From the NCBI GenBank assembly GCA_031002005.1, contig JARYHS010009186.1:101961992-102025991 (forward strand): DNA of 64,000 bases. The letters are read 5' to 3'. Positions 44,181 through 56,085 of this stretch are shown piece by piece (the first letter of the stretch is position 1; the number at the start of each line of letters is the position of its first letter). Under the pieces are notes generated by a model. The model did no database searches and was not told the origin of the DNA. It saw nothing but the letters and a program-made list of their open reading frames with translations. The position numbers and the translations under genes are program-made. Origin of the DNA: Vandiemenella viatica. Its lineage: Eukaryota > Arthropoda > Insecta > Orthoptera > Morabidae.

Positions 44181-45366
44181 CGGCCAACAATGTCATATGA
44201 TTACTGAATTGACCATCAGCAATCACAGTACAGTAGATATATATATAATACGTCATACAGAAATACATATATATCAGTTATATATACAAGGGTTCCAGGT
44301 CATTTTGAGCAACAAAGTAGGAAAAACCCAACTTTTAGGAAATGTGAGAAATTTTGCTGATTTTCGAAGAACTGTAGCTCGCTTAATTTTGAGTTTAGAA
44401 AAAAACGTTGTACTACAAAAGTTGTAGGAAATTTTGTCCTCTTTCAAACTGGAAATAAAAGTATTTCTTGCTAGGACTCAGCAGCAAGGAGTTATAGACG
44501 AAAAACTTTTAAAAAAAGTTGGTAGTCGAAAACTTGGTTTCTGCATACTTTCATCTAAGGGAAAAAAAAAAAAATCTTCTACGTGATATAACGCAAGATA
44601 AAACTACCCGGATACTGGACTATAAATTTGGTTGCTTCTAATTTGTCAGCTGAAATATGCCGAAAAATGCTCATTATTTATTACCGATTCACTAAAAGTC
44701 GTAATAGAAATTAAAATAATTGATGTTTTAGATTTGTTTTCTACTCTAGTTAAATGGTAATCTCTCTGTGCGATATGGGATGATCCACCACTTAGGGTCG
44801 GGTGCATTGGACGTTGTGATAACGGTTTTAGGTGTTTCCATTAGCTTTAGGCGAACGCTTGGACGGTTCTCAGTTATCGCGTCTAAACCACAATTTTAAA
44901 TAAAAAAAACAATAACCATAACATTCAGACTAATTTATACTTATGACACACATTTGGCATCGCTTTCGTATATTTTATCCAGCATAAAAATTAAATATAA
45001 TGGGAATTGTATTACGTCCTTTTTCAGACATGAATGAGTCTCTTTGCAGCAGGAAAGGAAACGCCAAGTATATCCAAACAAATTTTTCATTTCCGATTCA
45101 TTGCCGAGTTCATTAGCTGGGTTCTAGCTGAGTGAGAGACTATTTCGGGTAATAACATCATCAAAACATACAGAAGTTACTTAGCGGAAACTCTCAACGG
45201 ATAGAATTACAAAGCCAAACAAATCTGACGAATTCGTTGACAGCACTGTTTGAAATACACTTTAGTACATATGAATAAATTTAATTATAATAAAAGTACA
45301 TAGAACCAAGAATAAAACAAGTTTTCGTTATTTTCAAGCTATAGTCTACATTTACTAATACGGATT
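44181..45366. other. Non-coding stretch with AT microsatellite
   Basis: Short AT/TA repeats at about 44236-44285. No other feature recognised. Confidence 0.4.
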
Positions 45367-46608
45367 ATCTAGACCAGGGATGGCGAACCAATGGCACGCG
45401 TGGCAATGATGGCACGCGACCAAATAATTTGGGCACGGCATTAAGTAGGTGCCTAATCGATATAAATAATTACAGATTAAGCAAAGGTAGATTTCGAGCG
45501 AGTTTCTGAACAAACGGACATAGTAAGAGGCGGGAAGCTAACAGATTCACTTGTTTGTTTTGTTGACGTCGTTGACTACTTTTACAAATTACACATAGTT
45601 CTTGTGTTTATTAAGCTAATTTCGTTAACACAGCTCCTGTTTAAGGTTTTTGAGTTATATTTACACATATTCAACACAGCTAGTTTGGCCAAAAAAGTGA
45701 AGGATAAGTGTAATTCAGAATTTCAACCTTCATGGACTGAGAAATATGGCATCATTAATAAAGGTGATAAAGTGGCGTGTGTTTTATGCAGTGGTGCGTA
45801 GAACATCATCTGTAAAACGGTGCTATGAAACAAATCACAAATCTCTTTCTCAAAAAAGAGAACCAGAGAAAAAGAATAAATTTAATGTGAAATTAAAGAA
45901 AAAATAATCAATTGACGTCTACGATTAAGTATGTTAACAAGGATTGTCATACTGGTGCCGCTAGTTTTTCGGCTGCAGTTGTTACTGCTCAGCACGGTAA
46001 ACATTTAGCAAGGGCAAGTTTTGAAATAAACTTGGTTAACAATGCGCCCCTTCACTTTTTGAAAATAAATATAAGATAATTCCGCGAATCAAAGATCCTC
46101 TTTTATACAGAAACACAATAAAAGACAGAGTACTAAAACTGGCGGAAAATGTAAAAGAACAACAACAAAAAATGACATCAAGCCATCTCCTTTCATACAG
46201 TTATAAGTTGGCGAAAGCACTGATGTAATTTTCAGAAGTGATTAACATTAAAAATTCACTTCGAAAACGTTTATCAGATGACTCCACTTCAGCTTGGATT
46301 CTGCTAAAAGTAACAAAGTATGAACCTAATATAAGTTATTTGGCATCTAATATGTAACAACAGATTTTGCAGTAGTTTCATCTATTTAAATAAATACAAA
46401 ACTGTTGATGTTACTACTGCTTAGTATAAAAAATTGTAAATTTCAGGTTGAAAATACAAAGTTTTCAGGTGATAGTATTTAGTTTTATTTATTTTTCTCA
46501 TTAATCACTAAGTCATGATGGTTTGACGGCACGTCATGGCTTCATTGAATATTTCTTTTGAAAAAATGGCACGTAGATCAATAAAGGTTCGCCATCCCTG
46601 ATCTAGAC
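45367..46608 (+). mobile_element. hAT element, internally deleted, perfect 8-bp duplication
   Basis: The body 45375-46600 (1226 bp) starts CAGGGATGGCGAACC and ends GGTTCGCCATCCCTG, a perfect 15-bp inverted repeat, flanked by atctagac at 45367-45374 and 46601-46608. This is the hallmark of the hAT superfamily. The interior encodes only the N-terminal part of a transposase on the plus strand, so the copy is non-autonomous. The perfect duplication and ends suggest recent mobility. Confidence 0.95.
45650..46240 (+). pseudogene. hAT transposase N-terminal part (BED/GTF2IRD2-like)
   Basis: The translation has KVKDKCNSEFQPSWTEKYGI, then GDKVACVLCSGA, and after a frame change RCYETNHKSLSQKREPEKKN. 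Later come IKDPLLYRNTIKDRVLKLAE and KMTSSHLLSYSYKLAKALM. A 'F…W…Y…VxCLIC…RHYETxH' BED-type zinc finger followed by 'SYxLAxxIA' helices is the N terminus of GTF2IRD2/ZBED-like hAT transposases. The catalytic RNase-H-like domain and the dimerisation region are absent. Several stops interrupt the frame. Confidence 0.7.
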
Positions 46609-49600
46609 CTTAACTTTAATTCAATGAACGAAGTCAGTCGAATTGATTTATCGAAAACCAATGTTCTTTGTAACCTTGATTTGACACTAACGGACTTGTA
46701 ACTTTTTTAAAGCGTTTAGGTACATCAGGCGACATTTTGAGTTGACAGAAGATGTCAAAAGCTGGTTAAAACTACGAAAAAGAGTGTTTCTCCAAAGGAG
46801 ACAGCTTTAATGTCAAACAAAGACATACGACTCAGCAAGATCTTTCTAAAAGCTTTTTTGTAGTGGCAACATCCTATTGCAACAATGTTGCAATAATACC
46901 AGAAGAAACAGACGAGAGAGTCTTTATGTCGACATAGTACAGACTTGGAGGTCAAAAAAATATTGTATGATCTGTGAAATACATTTATGGAGCGAGTTTC
47001 AACGTTTGGTTCAGAATTTTGAGTAAATATGAATCCAGTCAGTTCCAACAAAATTTATGCATGGATGTTGGTATGTGAGAACGAAGTTTTAAATTATTTA
47101 ATTGCAATGGAGCGCATGCTCCGCTTATAATTATTGTGTTAAATCTTTTGACCGTAAATTCCTCCATTTCCTTGCACTAAATCAAGGCCTGACACTTGTT
47201 ATGGTATATCCGTAAATCGAGAGACTGAGCCCAAGGCAGTATGCATCTGGAGAGACTGATCGTCAAAGAAGTATATCGAAAATGGGCCAGCCAGTATCTT
47301 GTGGAATTCAGGCATAAACGAATTCGGGATGTCTGAGGTTGAAGCTTGCTAAACATGATGCTAGGTGCATTACTGCAATACGCAAGGGAAGAATAATGGT
47401 TGCAAATTGCAATTAAACGGGGAATTAAGTACCAGAAATGGTATCTTTGCAAATACTGTCCTGCTATAAGTCGATAATCCTCACCGATAATCCACCAGTA
47501 TTCGATATTAAATTCTCCAAACTAACACAACACATAAGGGTAAGCAGCAAGATGTTTCATAAGAGATTACGAACACCAACGAGCATATTGCACGAAAGAA
47601 CGCAGTGGCTTAGAATGATTTTTGCTTTCCAGCAGCAGAACAGTATCCCCGAGCTTGTTGGCCTGTGAAATGCGATTGGCGCGAATTTAGTCAACAGGTT
47701 GGGAAAAACATGCCGTAACATGCAACAACTTCACAAAACCTAATCATATGTATGTAACAGCTCTTCCTATTCTTGTCTCTAACTAATAATTCATTCTGAA
47801 AGTTGCTAAAACATGTTAGTTAATGCGCTTGGTTCTTGACCAGAGGTTAGCTGGCTCGAGAACCAACGATCAAAAAATTTTATAATCTGTTAATTTTTTC
47901 CTTAGTGTTTTAGGTCATTCGAGACAGGTCATGGGGCAGGGAATAAAAAGGGATTCGGTCATGAACTTGTGAAGGAACTGTGCCCGTCACGTTGGCTTAG
48001 GCATTTGCGGCACAATGTTAGTATTTGGTTTTCAGCTTCTGATAAAGTAATAACGATTTTCCAAGCTCGGCATCCCAGTCTGAGTCAGAAATAAAAAATC
48101 AAGTTTTTGCATCGACATGTTTTTGGTTTCGCTTTTTTTGTAGGTTTTTCGCACAACACAACAATGCTTTGTTAACTGCCGCATGAAACTGCGGTCTAAT
48201 TTGCACGGGTAACTGCCCGACACAGTTTCTGTTTCCGTGCTGCCCTGCTCTGCTCTGCCCCTACTGCACCACGCAGCTCAATGTTCGCCCCGGGTTAAAC
48301 GCGAAACGTCTACGCATTGCGCAATGAGTGATGCATACAACAGCGTTGAAGTGATTCGTCGAATGGAGACTTTAAATGTGGTGACTTACATGAGCGCGAA
48401 AAACTTCTTTTTAATATTTCCATGCTTTTATTCTCATACACATTACAAATAAAGCATGCAGTTAAGACACACACTCATCTTTACACCAATAACACGAACT
48501 CTATTGGAAGAAACTGGCCACTGTACAACACTGACATAATAAGATTCCAAAGACGATGGCGAAACATGTCATCTGTCTTGTATCCCAAAATGTTACAATA
48601 TTCCACTGTCCAGCATCTGCCCCCAACAACAACGGATCACGGCATTCTTCTCAATCAAGGACTCTTAACTCAAACCCCACAGTTCAGAGGTCTAAAACTC
48701 TTTTTACACGTTAGTTGTGTCACCGGTTTAGAGACCAGTTTACGACGCGGTCGTTTTTACTCAAGTGTTGTGTCTGTCCTGTAATTCCTGTAGTAGAAAA
48801 CCGGTAATTATACTTCAAGCGATGACACTCAATAATTTGCTTAGTTATCATCTGTCGTAAAAAGTAATGGCTGCAAACAAACGTTGCTGTCTGTAAGTAA
48901 CTGTATACCAGTGTAACTCGATTCCTTTCTTCTGAGTTCTGCTGTAGTCTGAGATGAGAGAAGAAAATGTTTGTTTCACATTTGTTATTTACTCGTTATC
49001 CAGATTTTCGTTTCTCTGCTTTTTTAACTACTAAATAACACCAACTAAATCTGGTAGAGACTTAATTGCTTGTTATTAACGTGGGATACGTAAAATTCAG
49101 TTCTCGCTCTGCTGTAGTTGACGTCATGTCGACGATAAGGTATTAAGGACCGTCTTTGTCATGGAGGGTAGGAAGCGCTGCCATGTTTCTTCAAACCATG
49201 TAAGCTTTGAGTATTTGTGATTTGAGGCGGCGATCGGGGGCATGCCAGTACTTGATTGTGGTGAAATTTGATAGGAGGTTACGTTTTATTGACCTCAAAA
49301 CAGATATGAGGACAAGTACTATATATAAAAAGGGTACGTCCCCATACATGGCATGAAAATTTTTATTCATGCACCCCATTGTGTGCGGTTTTTTTGCTAT
49401 AGGGGTTGAAACATTCGATAAGTGTTCCTATGGAACATTGTTATTTAGTATTTTATTTCGCTAGATATGAGTTCCCAAAGTCGTTAACAACGTGTCCTGT
49501 TCCCTCATCCCAAATTTTACGATTATATGATTGAAAAGAAAAATGAATATGATGCCCCTTAAACGAAAATTGTTTTGGTCAAGATACATTTGCAACTTTC

Positions 49601-50084
49601 TTTTTTAAAATGTATTTTTACAATATTCAATCACCAAAAACCAACTTTGCTACCTATAAAATAAACCTCAAGTTAAGCAATAAGTTTTATTTATTAAATA
49701 GAACACGCAAGGAGAAAGCATATTAGATATTTCAAGTGTACAATAGTTTCAGTCCTTTACGTTCACATTTGTACAAAAATAGCAGGAAATGTCCATAAAT
49801 GGGGGTTATGTACTCATTACACGCAAATTGTAGTTGATAGTCGTAGTCGTAAATTTTGTTAGATATAAAAGCGAACATATTTGTTGAATTCTGTTAGTTC
49901 ACTGTTCTGTTCGTCACGAGTCTGCGAGCGCTATCTCCCAGAATGTAATAAGAGTTTCTTGTCTGGGTAATTCGAATGTAGTGCCGCGAGTTGATATGAA
50001 AGCTTGAGCAATACACAATATAAAATTATCGAACCTTATGGTACCCGTAGCCGAAACGCTTAATTAAAACGGCGATGCCTATAG
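46609..50084. other. Non-coding stretch with two small element remnants
   Basis: Two relics are seen. At about 47083-47113, on the minus strand, GGAGCATGCGCTCCATTGCA matches the LINE-associated tail at 1791-1812. At about 47915-47985, on the minus strand, a diverged SINE family 1 body is visible (GGTCATGGGGCAGGGAATAA, then TTCGGTCATGAACTTGTGAA on the plus strand). Short ORFs carry no motifs. Confidence 0.45.
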
Positions 50085-50165
50085 TCGGATTCGAACAACA
50101 GGCCCTTGTGATACCAGGCTTAATGCCACAAGGCCTACGCTATCGCGGATGGAACATATCCCACT
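50085..50165 (-). repeat. tRNA-like SINE head, minus strand
   Basis: On the minus strand GATAGCGTAGGCCTTGTGGC (A-box-like) is followed about 30 bases later by TGTTGTTCGAATCCGACTAT (B box). Acceptor-stem pairing is absent, so it is not a functional tRNA. Confidence 0.4.
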
Positions 50166-50702
50166 TAAAAAGAGAAAGTGGGGTTGGAATAAACATACAT
50201 TGCTGAAAATAGATTGAACACCGGAAAAGGAAATGTTGGGAGGAATCCACCAGAAATTTCAAGGCATGGGAGACTTCTTGGAAACTATCTGTTGAAGATG
50301 AAACTCTGAAAGCATCGGAGAGTTGGACGAGAATAATTATCTCCTATAAAGGCAGGAGAAAATTGATGCAATTCGTTTGATGCAATAACCTCGATACTAA
50401 GCGAAATAAATTAATCATTATTCAACAGAAAATAACAATTATCAAATAGCTAGGATTGATTTCTTAATACAGGGTTGTTCAAAAATGAGTTTAAACTTTG
50501 ACAGCATTTAGTAGTATTCAAATAACTTACAGAATCGGTTAAAAAATTATTTTTGTGGCCAAATACCTCGTATTTTACTTCAAAGAGTCATTCTAGTTTG
50601 ATGTGATTGCTTAGAGATGCGGCAAACTTCCAACTGGAAATCAGTTATCTGCCACAATCGATTCAGAGTATGGAAGCACCACCTCTTTGACTGTTGGTTG
50701 AC
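50166..50702. other. AT-rich spacer, nothing recognised
   Basis: No supported feature. Confidence 0.4.
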
Positions 50703-50975
50703 TGTTTTGGTGGCTCAGTGGTTAAGGTGTCTGATTGGGAACTGAAGGACTTGGTTCGAATCCCGGTCTCGCCAGGGATTTTCGCAGGCGCTTAACCCGA
50801 TCTTTACCTCTGGTACAGGTGTAGTGCAAAGTACGTCAGAACTCTTCCGTGGTTCGGATTCCACGTTAAACTGTGGGTCAGGGGGACCCGGTAAGATTGC
50901 CGCGTTAGGTTAAGGCGTCTACGAAAGGGGAGGAATGCGCAGCCAATAGAAACCCTGTCATCAGGTCATTACTAT
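50703..50975 (+). mobile_element. tRNA-derived SINE family 2, best-preserved copy
   Basis: GGTGGCTCAGTGGTTAAGGT (A box) and TTGGTTCGAATCCCGGTCTC (B box), then CCAGGGATTTTCGCAGGC, GATCTTTACCTCTGG, TTCCGTGGTTCGGATTCCAC, GTTAAACTGTGGG, CGCGTTAGGTTAAGGC, and an end near GCGCAGCCAATAGAAACCCT. No A tail and no clear duplication were identified. It is useful as the reference for this family. Confidence 0.85.
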
Positions 50976-51777
50976 CATACGGAATTATATTATTATATTG
51001 TTGAGTAGATTAGATTTTTGATCTCAGCAAGGGGCGGAACACACAATTTATCCTAAATGAAACTGCATTTAAAAAAAAAACATATAAATCCAGGTCTGGA
51101 TAGAGTGTTGACCTTTTAGTTGGGCCTGCACGGCCATTTCTTTAACTGGCGAAACAAATGCTGCGATTAAATGGTGCACGGTCTTGTCATATTCAACTAA
51201 ACGTGCAGTGAGGAAATTTCCAAGGGTGTATAGACACAATACATTACTTAAGGTGTTATCCACGAAAAAGATAGGTCGTATACTTAAGTTTTGGTAAAAG
51301 CACAAAGCACATTCATTTTTGGCTGTCACAAACGTATTTCAGGAATTTACGAGCATTCTCTCTACCTAAAATTGTACAGTTGTGGATGTTCACCGTGCCG
51401 TTGATATGAAATAATGAGTCATGGCTGAAGACTGCAATGTTGAGAAATGCCTCGTCTACATCAGTTTGAGCCAACATTTCCATACAGAATTCTCCACGAA
51501 CCACTGCATCTGCTTCAGTAGTCTCTTATACTATTTTAAATCTGAATGATTTGAAGTGCAAAACTGTACCCAAAAGGTTCCAAAAAGTAGATGCAGTCTC
51601 GCGAGATGCAGGAGGTGTTAATTTGTTGGGAATACGAGCAAGGATTTCCGAAGATACGGCGCAAACATTTCAATTAACATTTTGTAGCAGAGTTTTTGCC
51701 GTGAAATCAAAAAAACACACAGCAAGCACGTTCCGCACAAGCAGAAGTAGCTGCTGCTTGAGTGAATTTGATACTAT
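50976..51777. other. Non-coding spacer, nothing recognised
   Basis: Two minus-strand ORFs of 63 and 86 codons (51069-51504) are adjacent but show no domain. Confidence 0.35.
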
Positions 51778-52013
51778 GGAGCGTGGTGGGTGAGCGGTTA
51801 ACGCTCTGGCCTCGCATTCGGGAGGACGTCGGTTCCAATCCCCGTCGGTGAATCAAGATTTGGGTTTTCCATGGTTTCACCAAATCACTCCAGGCGAATG
51901 CCGGGATGCTACCTTCAAAAAGTCCATGGCCGAATTACTTCCCCAGTCCCATCCCGCCTCTAATGGCCTTAGCAGTCGACGAGGCGTAAAGCCATAAGTA
52001 AAAAAAAAAAAAA
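51778..52013 (+). mobile_element. SINE family 1, full length
   Basis: GGAGCGTGGTGGGTGAGCGG, then CCTCGCATTCGGGAGGACGT, a B box with one change (GGTTCCAATCCCCGT), the full body, a GTCGACGAGGCGTAAAG tail and an A run ending at 52013. It has the tail variant also seen at 4265-4465, indicating at least two subfamilies by 3' end (GACGAGGCGTAAA versus GTTAAAAAGGGACGTTAAA). Confidence 0.9.
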
Positions 52014-52706
52014 GTAACAATTCAATCGGTTTTGTAAGTTGTCTGAATAAATGTCTATTAATTTTCAAACTTTTAAACCGGTTTTGAAGCCTCCTGTTTG
52101 TCGAATGAGAGATTTACACTTGTAAGAAAGCCATTGGCTAAAGATTTAGCAGATGGACATAGTCTGAAATTATGTTATTGCCGCGGAATGAATCAGTCGC
52201 TACAGTCATATCTGTCTCATGTGGAAATGTAGCAGCAATTTAACGTTCTGACTAGTAAATCTTTATCTTTTCGCAAGCAACGAACAACTCAGCGATCCAA
52301 ACATGACACAAAACAGCTGGTTGCAAACATGTAGCACACGAGTGCGTATTGCAGTACGATTTAAAATTCAAACTTTCACTGTTTTTTTTCCGTGTCAGAC
52401 TTCGTACAAGTAATGGAGACCTTAGATCCATCTGTGATATGCGAATGAGTTGAAACTGATTGTATGAAGTAACACATTTCGAAAAAACAATAAACTAATG
52501 CAGGTATTACGATGCATATTACGTAACGTAAAATACCTAAGGAGGGTAACAAATACCGTCAAACATAGCCGTTTATAGGCGCCATAAAACATCAAGACAT
52601 GTTCTGAAAGTTTTCCAGTACCGGTATCTCCTTACCGTTTGTTGGTGGGTGCGGTACATTCTGTGTCATACTCTCGCAACACTTCGTTTAATGCATCGTA
52701 AATATA
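52014..52706. other. AT-rich spacer, nothing recognised
   Basis: No supported feature. Confidence 0.4.
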
Positions 52707-54852
52707 TCCGTGATTTTAATTTTTTTAACTGCTTAAAGGCCGCCACACACGGACGAGCCAACAGGCCAAATGTCCTCGCGCTGATCCAAAACTCGTGTGT
52801 GGGGCAGCGCGGACGGACTGGCGTGGCTCGGCAGGTCCTGCTGGATTTTTGGCGAGTCCAAAATCCACCGCGCCGAGCCAGGTAGCCGAGGGTCTGGTAG
52901 ACTACCCCCACCACGACTGGAGTGGGATAACCCGCGCAACGAAAAGTGGGTACTAATTTGCAGACACTTTTGTCTTAAATATCTCAGCTTTCCAAATTCA
53001 CATCAAAATGAAACTTGCCTTATTTTACTCGCGGGACCACGGACTGTACAGTGTACATTAAGCGAAACTCGGTCAAAATCTGACAAATATTTATTTTTCT
53101 TAATCCTGTTCATAATTTTCTGACAGACACAAATTAAAAAAATACAGCTCATTTCTTTCCTGTAGCGCGTTAATACTACCTGAACTCATTTTTTAAAGAA
53201 TATCTCATATGTGCAGTCTTTCCCGTTTATAGTTTTATTATATCTATAGATTAAACCCAATAGTTAGTTTAGAACGGCTAAAATATTCATAGAATTTCAT
53301 CTGTTCGTTGTTTTCACCCTAGTTCTTTCATTCTTGTACACAGATATTTTTTTAAAAAAATCAGTATTAATAGCGAATTAGTGAAACACCAAAAACAATT
53401 CTGAAAATTCGAAAATATGAGCTTTGGCCGCGGCTTCAAATAAAGAGTTTTTATCGGAGCATATGTTCTATTTGGAAGGGTTTAAGTCACAATGGTGTAG
53501 GTCAGTCACATTTTTAATAAAAAAAAGACACCGAAACCATATGTAGATAAATCAATCTCTCAATCTGTTAGTAAAAAATATGAAGCAAGTCAGATTTTCA
53601 TTCAGCTTCCAACAGGAGGAACTGAAAATTGAACTGATGAACGAAATACGTGCTTTAGTTATCAACAAAGTGGTATAAATCAGACTTAAATCATTGTGTT
53701 TGTAAACGCATCCTGCGTGCTCACTGTGTATCCTACATGCTAACTTATAGCGCACTTCCCAATAGGATTTCTAAAGACATAATTGATTCTAAAGAAACAA
53801 TTCAAGATACATTACGCAATCTCACTATATATCAGTTTTGGTTATAAATACACCGGTGTAAGTCATACACAGTAGTATGTTTGTTCGGTTTTTTTAATGA
53901 ACACTAGTTCAGTCATTTTTGTCAGCAGTAAAATGTAACCATTTTATAGACTTTATTCAATTATAACCCCGGTGTTAAATTTGATTCCAGGTGACATCAC
54001 TAAAATGAATATATTACAACATATATGTTCCAGAATTTATTACAATATCTTTTGCATTATGTTAATTTCCATAAAGCAAGGAAAATTGACTTACACCACC
54101 GCATTTTGTATTTTATACGTTCTTACTAATTTTCTTCGTTTATGACAATTGTTTTTAAGAATTCATTTAAGAAGCATTTAATTTTTTCCCTGTAAAATAA
54201 AATTAAAAGTGAAAAAAATAGTTTTAAATGACTGCTGATTTTTAAAAAACTTTCCATAACCTAGCGAAAAAAAGGCCTTCGGTCTGTACGATCATTTAGC
54301 CAGCTCCAGTTTATATTGTACTAAATATTGTATTTGGCTTCTTTCATGTAATTTTGGGACACATTTTCGAAGACAAAAAAAAAAAAAAAAAAAAAAAACA
54401 AAAACAAAAAAACACTAAAATAAAACCAAACAAGCCCCAGGGCGGAGTCGAATGGGTGACCCTTAAAATGCCGAGCAATCGTGCTAGCCGGACTGGCGAA
54501 ATTTGTAGGCACGCACTGGCCTGGCTTGGCGCGGCTCTGTCGTGTGTGACCCCCTGGTTTGGACCGAGTCAAAAAGGAATGGTGCGAAATGGCCTGGCGC
54601 CAGATGGACTGCTCGTGTGTGGCAGCCTTTACGTCTCTCTAACAGCGAGGTCTTTAGAGACGGGAAAGTATGGGGGGCAAGGAATGGTAAGGAATTCAGC
54701 CATGGCCTTTTGAAGGAAGCATCCCGGCATTTGCCTGGAGTGATTTGGGAAACCATGGAAAACCAAAATCTGGGGATTCGAACCGCCGTCCTCCCGAATG
54801 CGAGTCCAGAACGCTAACCATTACACCACCACTCTCGGTCCGTGATTTTAAT
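52707..54852 (-). mobile_element. SINE family 1 split by a 1.9-kb DNA element
   Basis: A 14-bp duplication, tccgtgattttaat, lies at 52707-52720 and 54839-54852. Just inside the left copy is the SINE's A tail and last bases (52721-52733, T run then AACTGCT on the plus strand). The rest of the SINE, on the minus strand, is at 54632-54838 and includes a damaged B-box region and a head ending CCACCACTCTCGG. The foreign sequence 52734-54631 separates the two pieces, so it inserted after the SINE. Confidence 0.9.
52734..54631. mobile_element. Non-autonomous inverted-repeat element (1.9 kb), TAAAGG ends
   Basis: The left end TAAAGGCCGCCACACACGGA faces CGTGTGTGGCAGCCTTTA on the right, a terminal inverted repeat of about 18 bp with one mismatch in the core (CC versus CT). 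Both ends are GC-rich for about 180 bp, with further 'GGCGTGGCTCGG' and 'GGACTGGCG' type words in each, while the middle is AT-rich with a long A tract at 54376-54397. No transposase ORF is seen. The SINE it entered reads GCTTAACGTC in intact copies, so the target was TTAA or TAA, with one changed base on the right (TTTACGTC). Confidence 0.75.
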
Positions 54853-56085
54853 GGTCTCGCGTTGCCATCTAGATCTGCCGTGACGTATCTTGTTAACTGA
54901 GTTCTAAAGAGTAAAAATTACTCTAGAAAATGTTGCTCCGTGATTTGCTTATATTGCTTAAGTGTTTTGTTTTTAGAAGTCTTATCATAGACAGTAAAGG
55001 CCACCAGCATCTTTTGATCTTTCTATTTCATACGTTGCCCTCTTTGTGTTCCATGCAGATGTAAAATCCCGTGGACTCAAGACGGGGGAAAAACAGAACT
55101 GTCGTAAGTTTTACTAATTTTCCAAGTTCAGCCCAGTTTATGCTTTATTTTGTTCTCCTCTTCTTATCGGAACCAGACCTCCGGCTTAAATTAGATATAT
55201 ATTTCCCAAATACTAAACCTAAGATTTATGATTGCAAAGTGAAACCACCAAGCGCGCAAACACAACACTCAGAACTGCTGATTTCTTACGTTAGTCTCTT
55301 AACCATATATCTAAAACAATTTGCAGTCGAGACAGAGCCCAGATAAGTTGCTGCAAAAATGATGTGTCTAAAGTTCAAGCAACGTCTGGTGTTAACTAGC
55401 GACTTATAATTACACACCATGGATTGTAGTCTGTGTTTATCATCTCATACCATGGGCCAATTAACAAACTACGATCACCTTCCGCTTGCTTAACCACTGC
55501 CGATCGTTGAAGCGTTGATGCAGTAATAAGCTGTATACATCTTAATTACAGTGCCAAGGGTATACAGATTAAAATTATAATTCATAATTTATTCAGAACG
55601 TTACATAAAAGAAGTAATTTACATACTATTATTTTTCAATATAGCCTCTTTTTCAGAGGAGTGGTGTTATCTTCAAGAAGCTTACGTATTAATTTTTTCT
55701 GCTATCGAAGTTTTTCGACTTGGAGAATGTTGTTCATTCTCGATAAGGTTATGGCCGTCTTACGAGAGAAATCTCTGCTTAATTTATGGACAAAAATGCG
55801 TGACATTTCCTTTTCGAACTGTATCTCAAGGCTACTACAAAATTATGAAAGTTTTATGTATATTTTGTAAGCAATTTATTCGTTGCTCACTTCTGGATGC
55901 AATTCTACATCAGCCATACTGCACTAACAAATAACGCATGATGTCTGAGATTGTTTTCTCCATTAAGCAACGAAGGAATTTACAGCAGATTAATTGAATT
56001 GTGTTAAATAGAATTAAATACTATAACAACGTAAGTTGCCTGCTTAATATCGTATCTTTAATTTAATTAGTGTTCCTGTTTTGAG
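54853..56085. other. Non-coding stretch, nothing recognised
   Basis: A 91-codon ORF at 55071-55346 and a 69-codon ORF at 55661-55870 have no recognisable motif. Confidence 0.35.

Noticed and set aside
52649..53123. Overlapping ORFs of 78-108 codons on both strands
   Set aside because: They arise from the GC-rich inverted terminal region of a MITE-like element, where stops are rare on both strands.
54321..54572. ORF with a phenylalanine-rich segment
   Set aside because: It reads through an A tract and the GC-rich end of the 1.9-kb inverted-repeat element; no domain.
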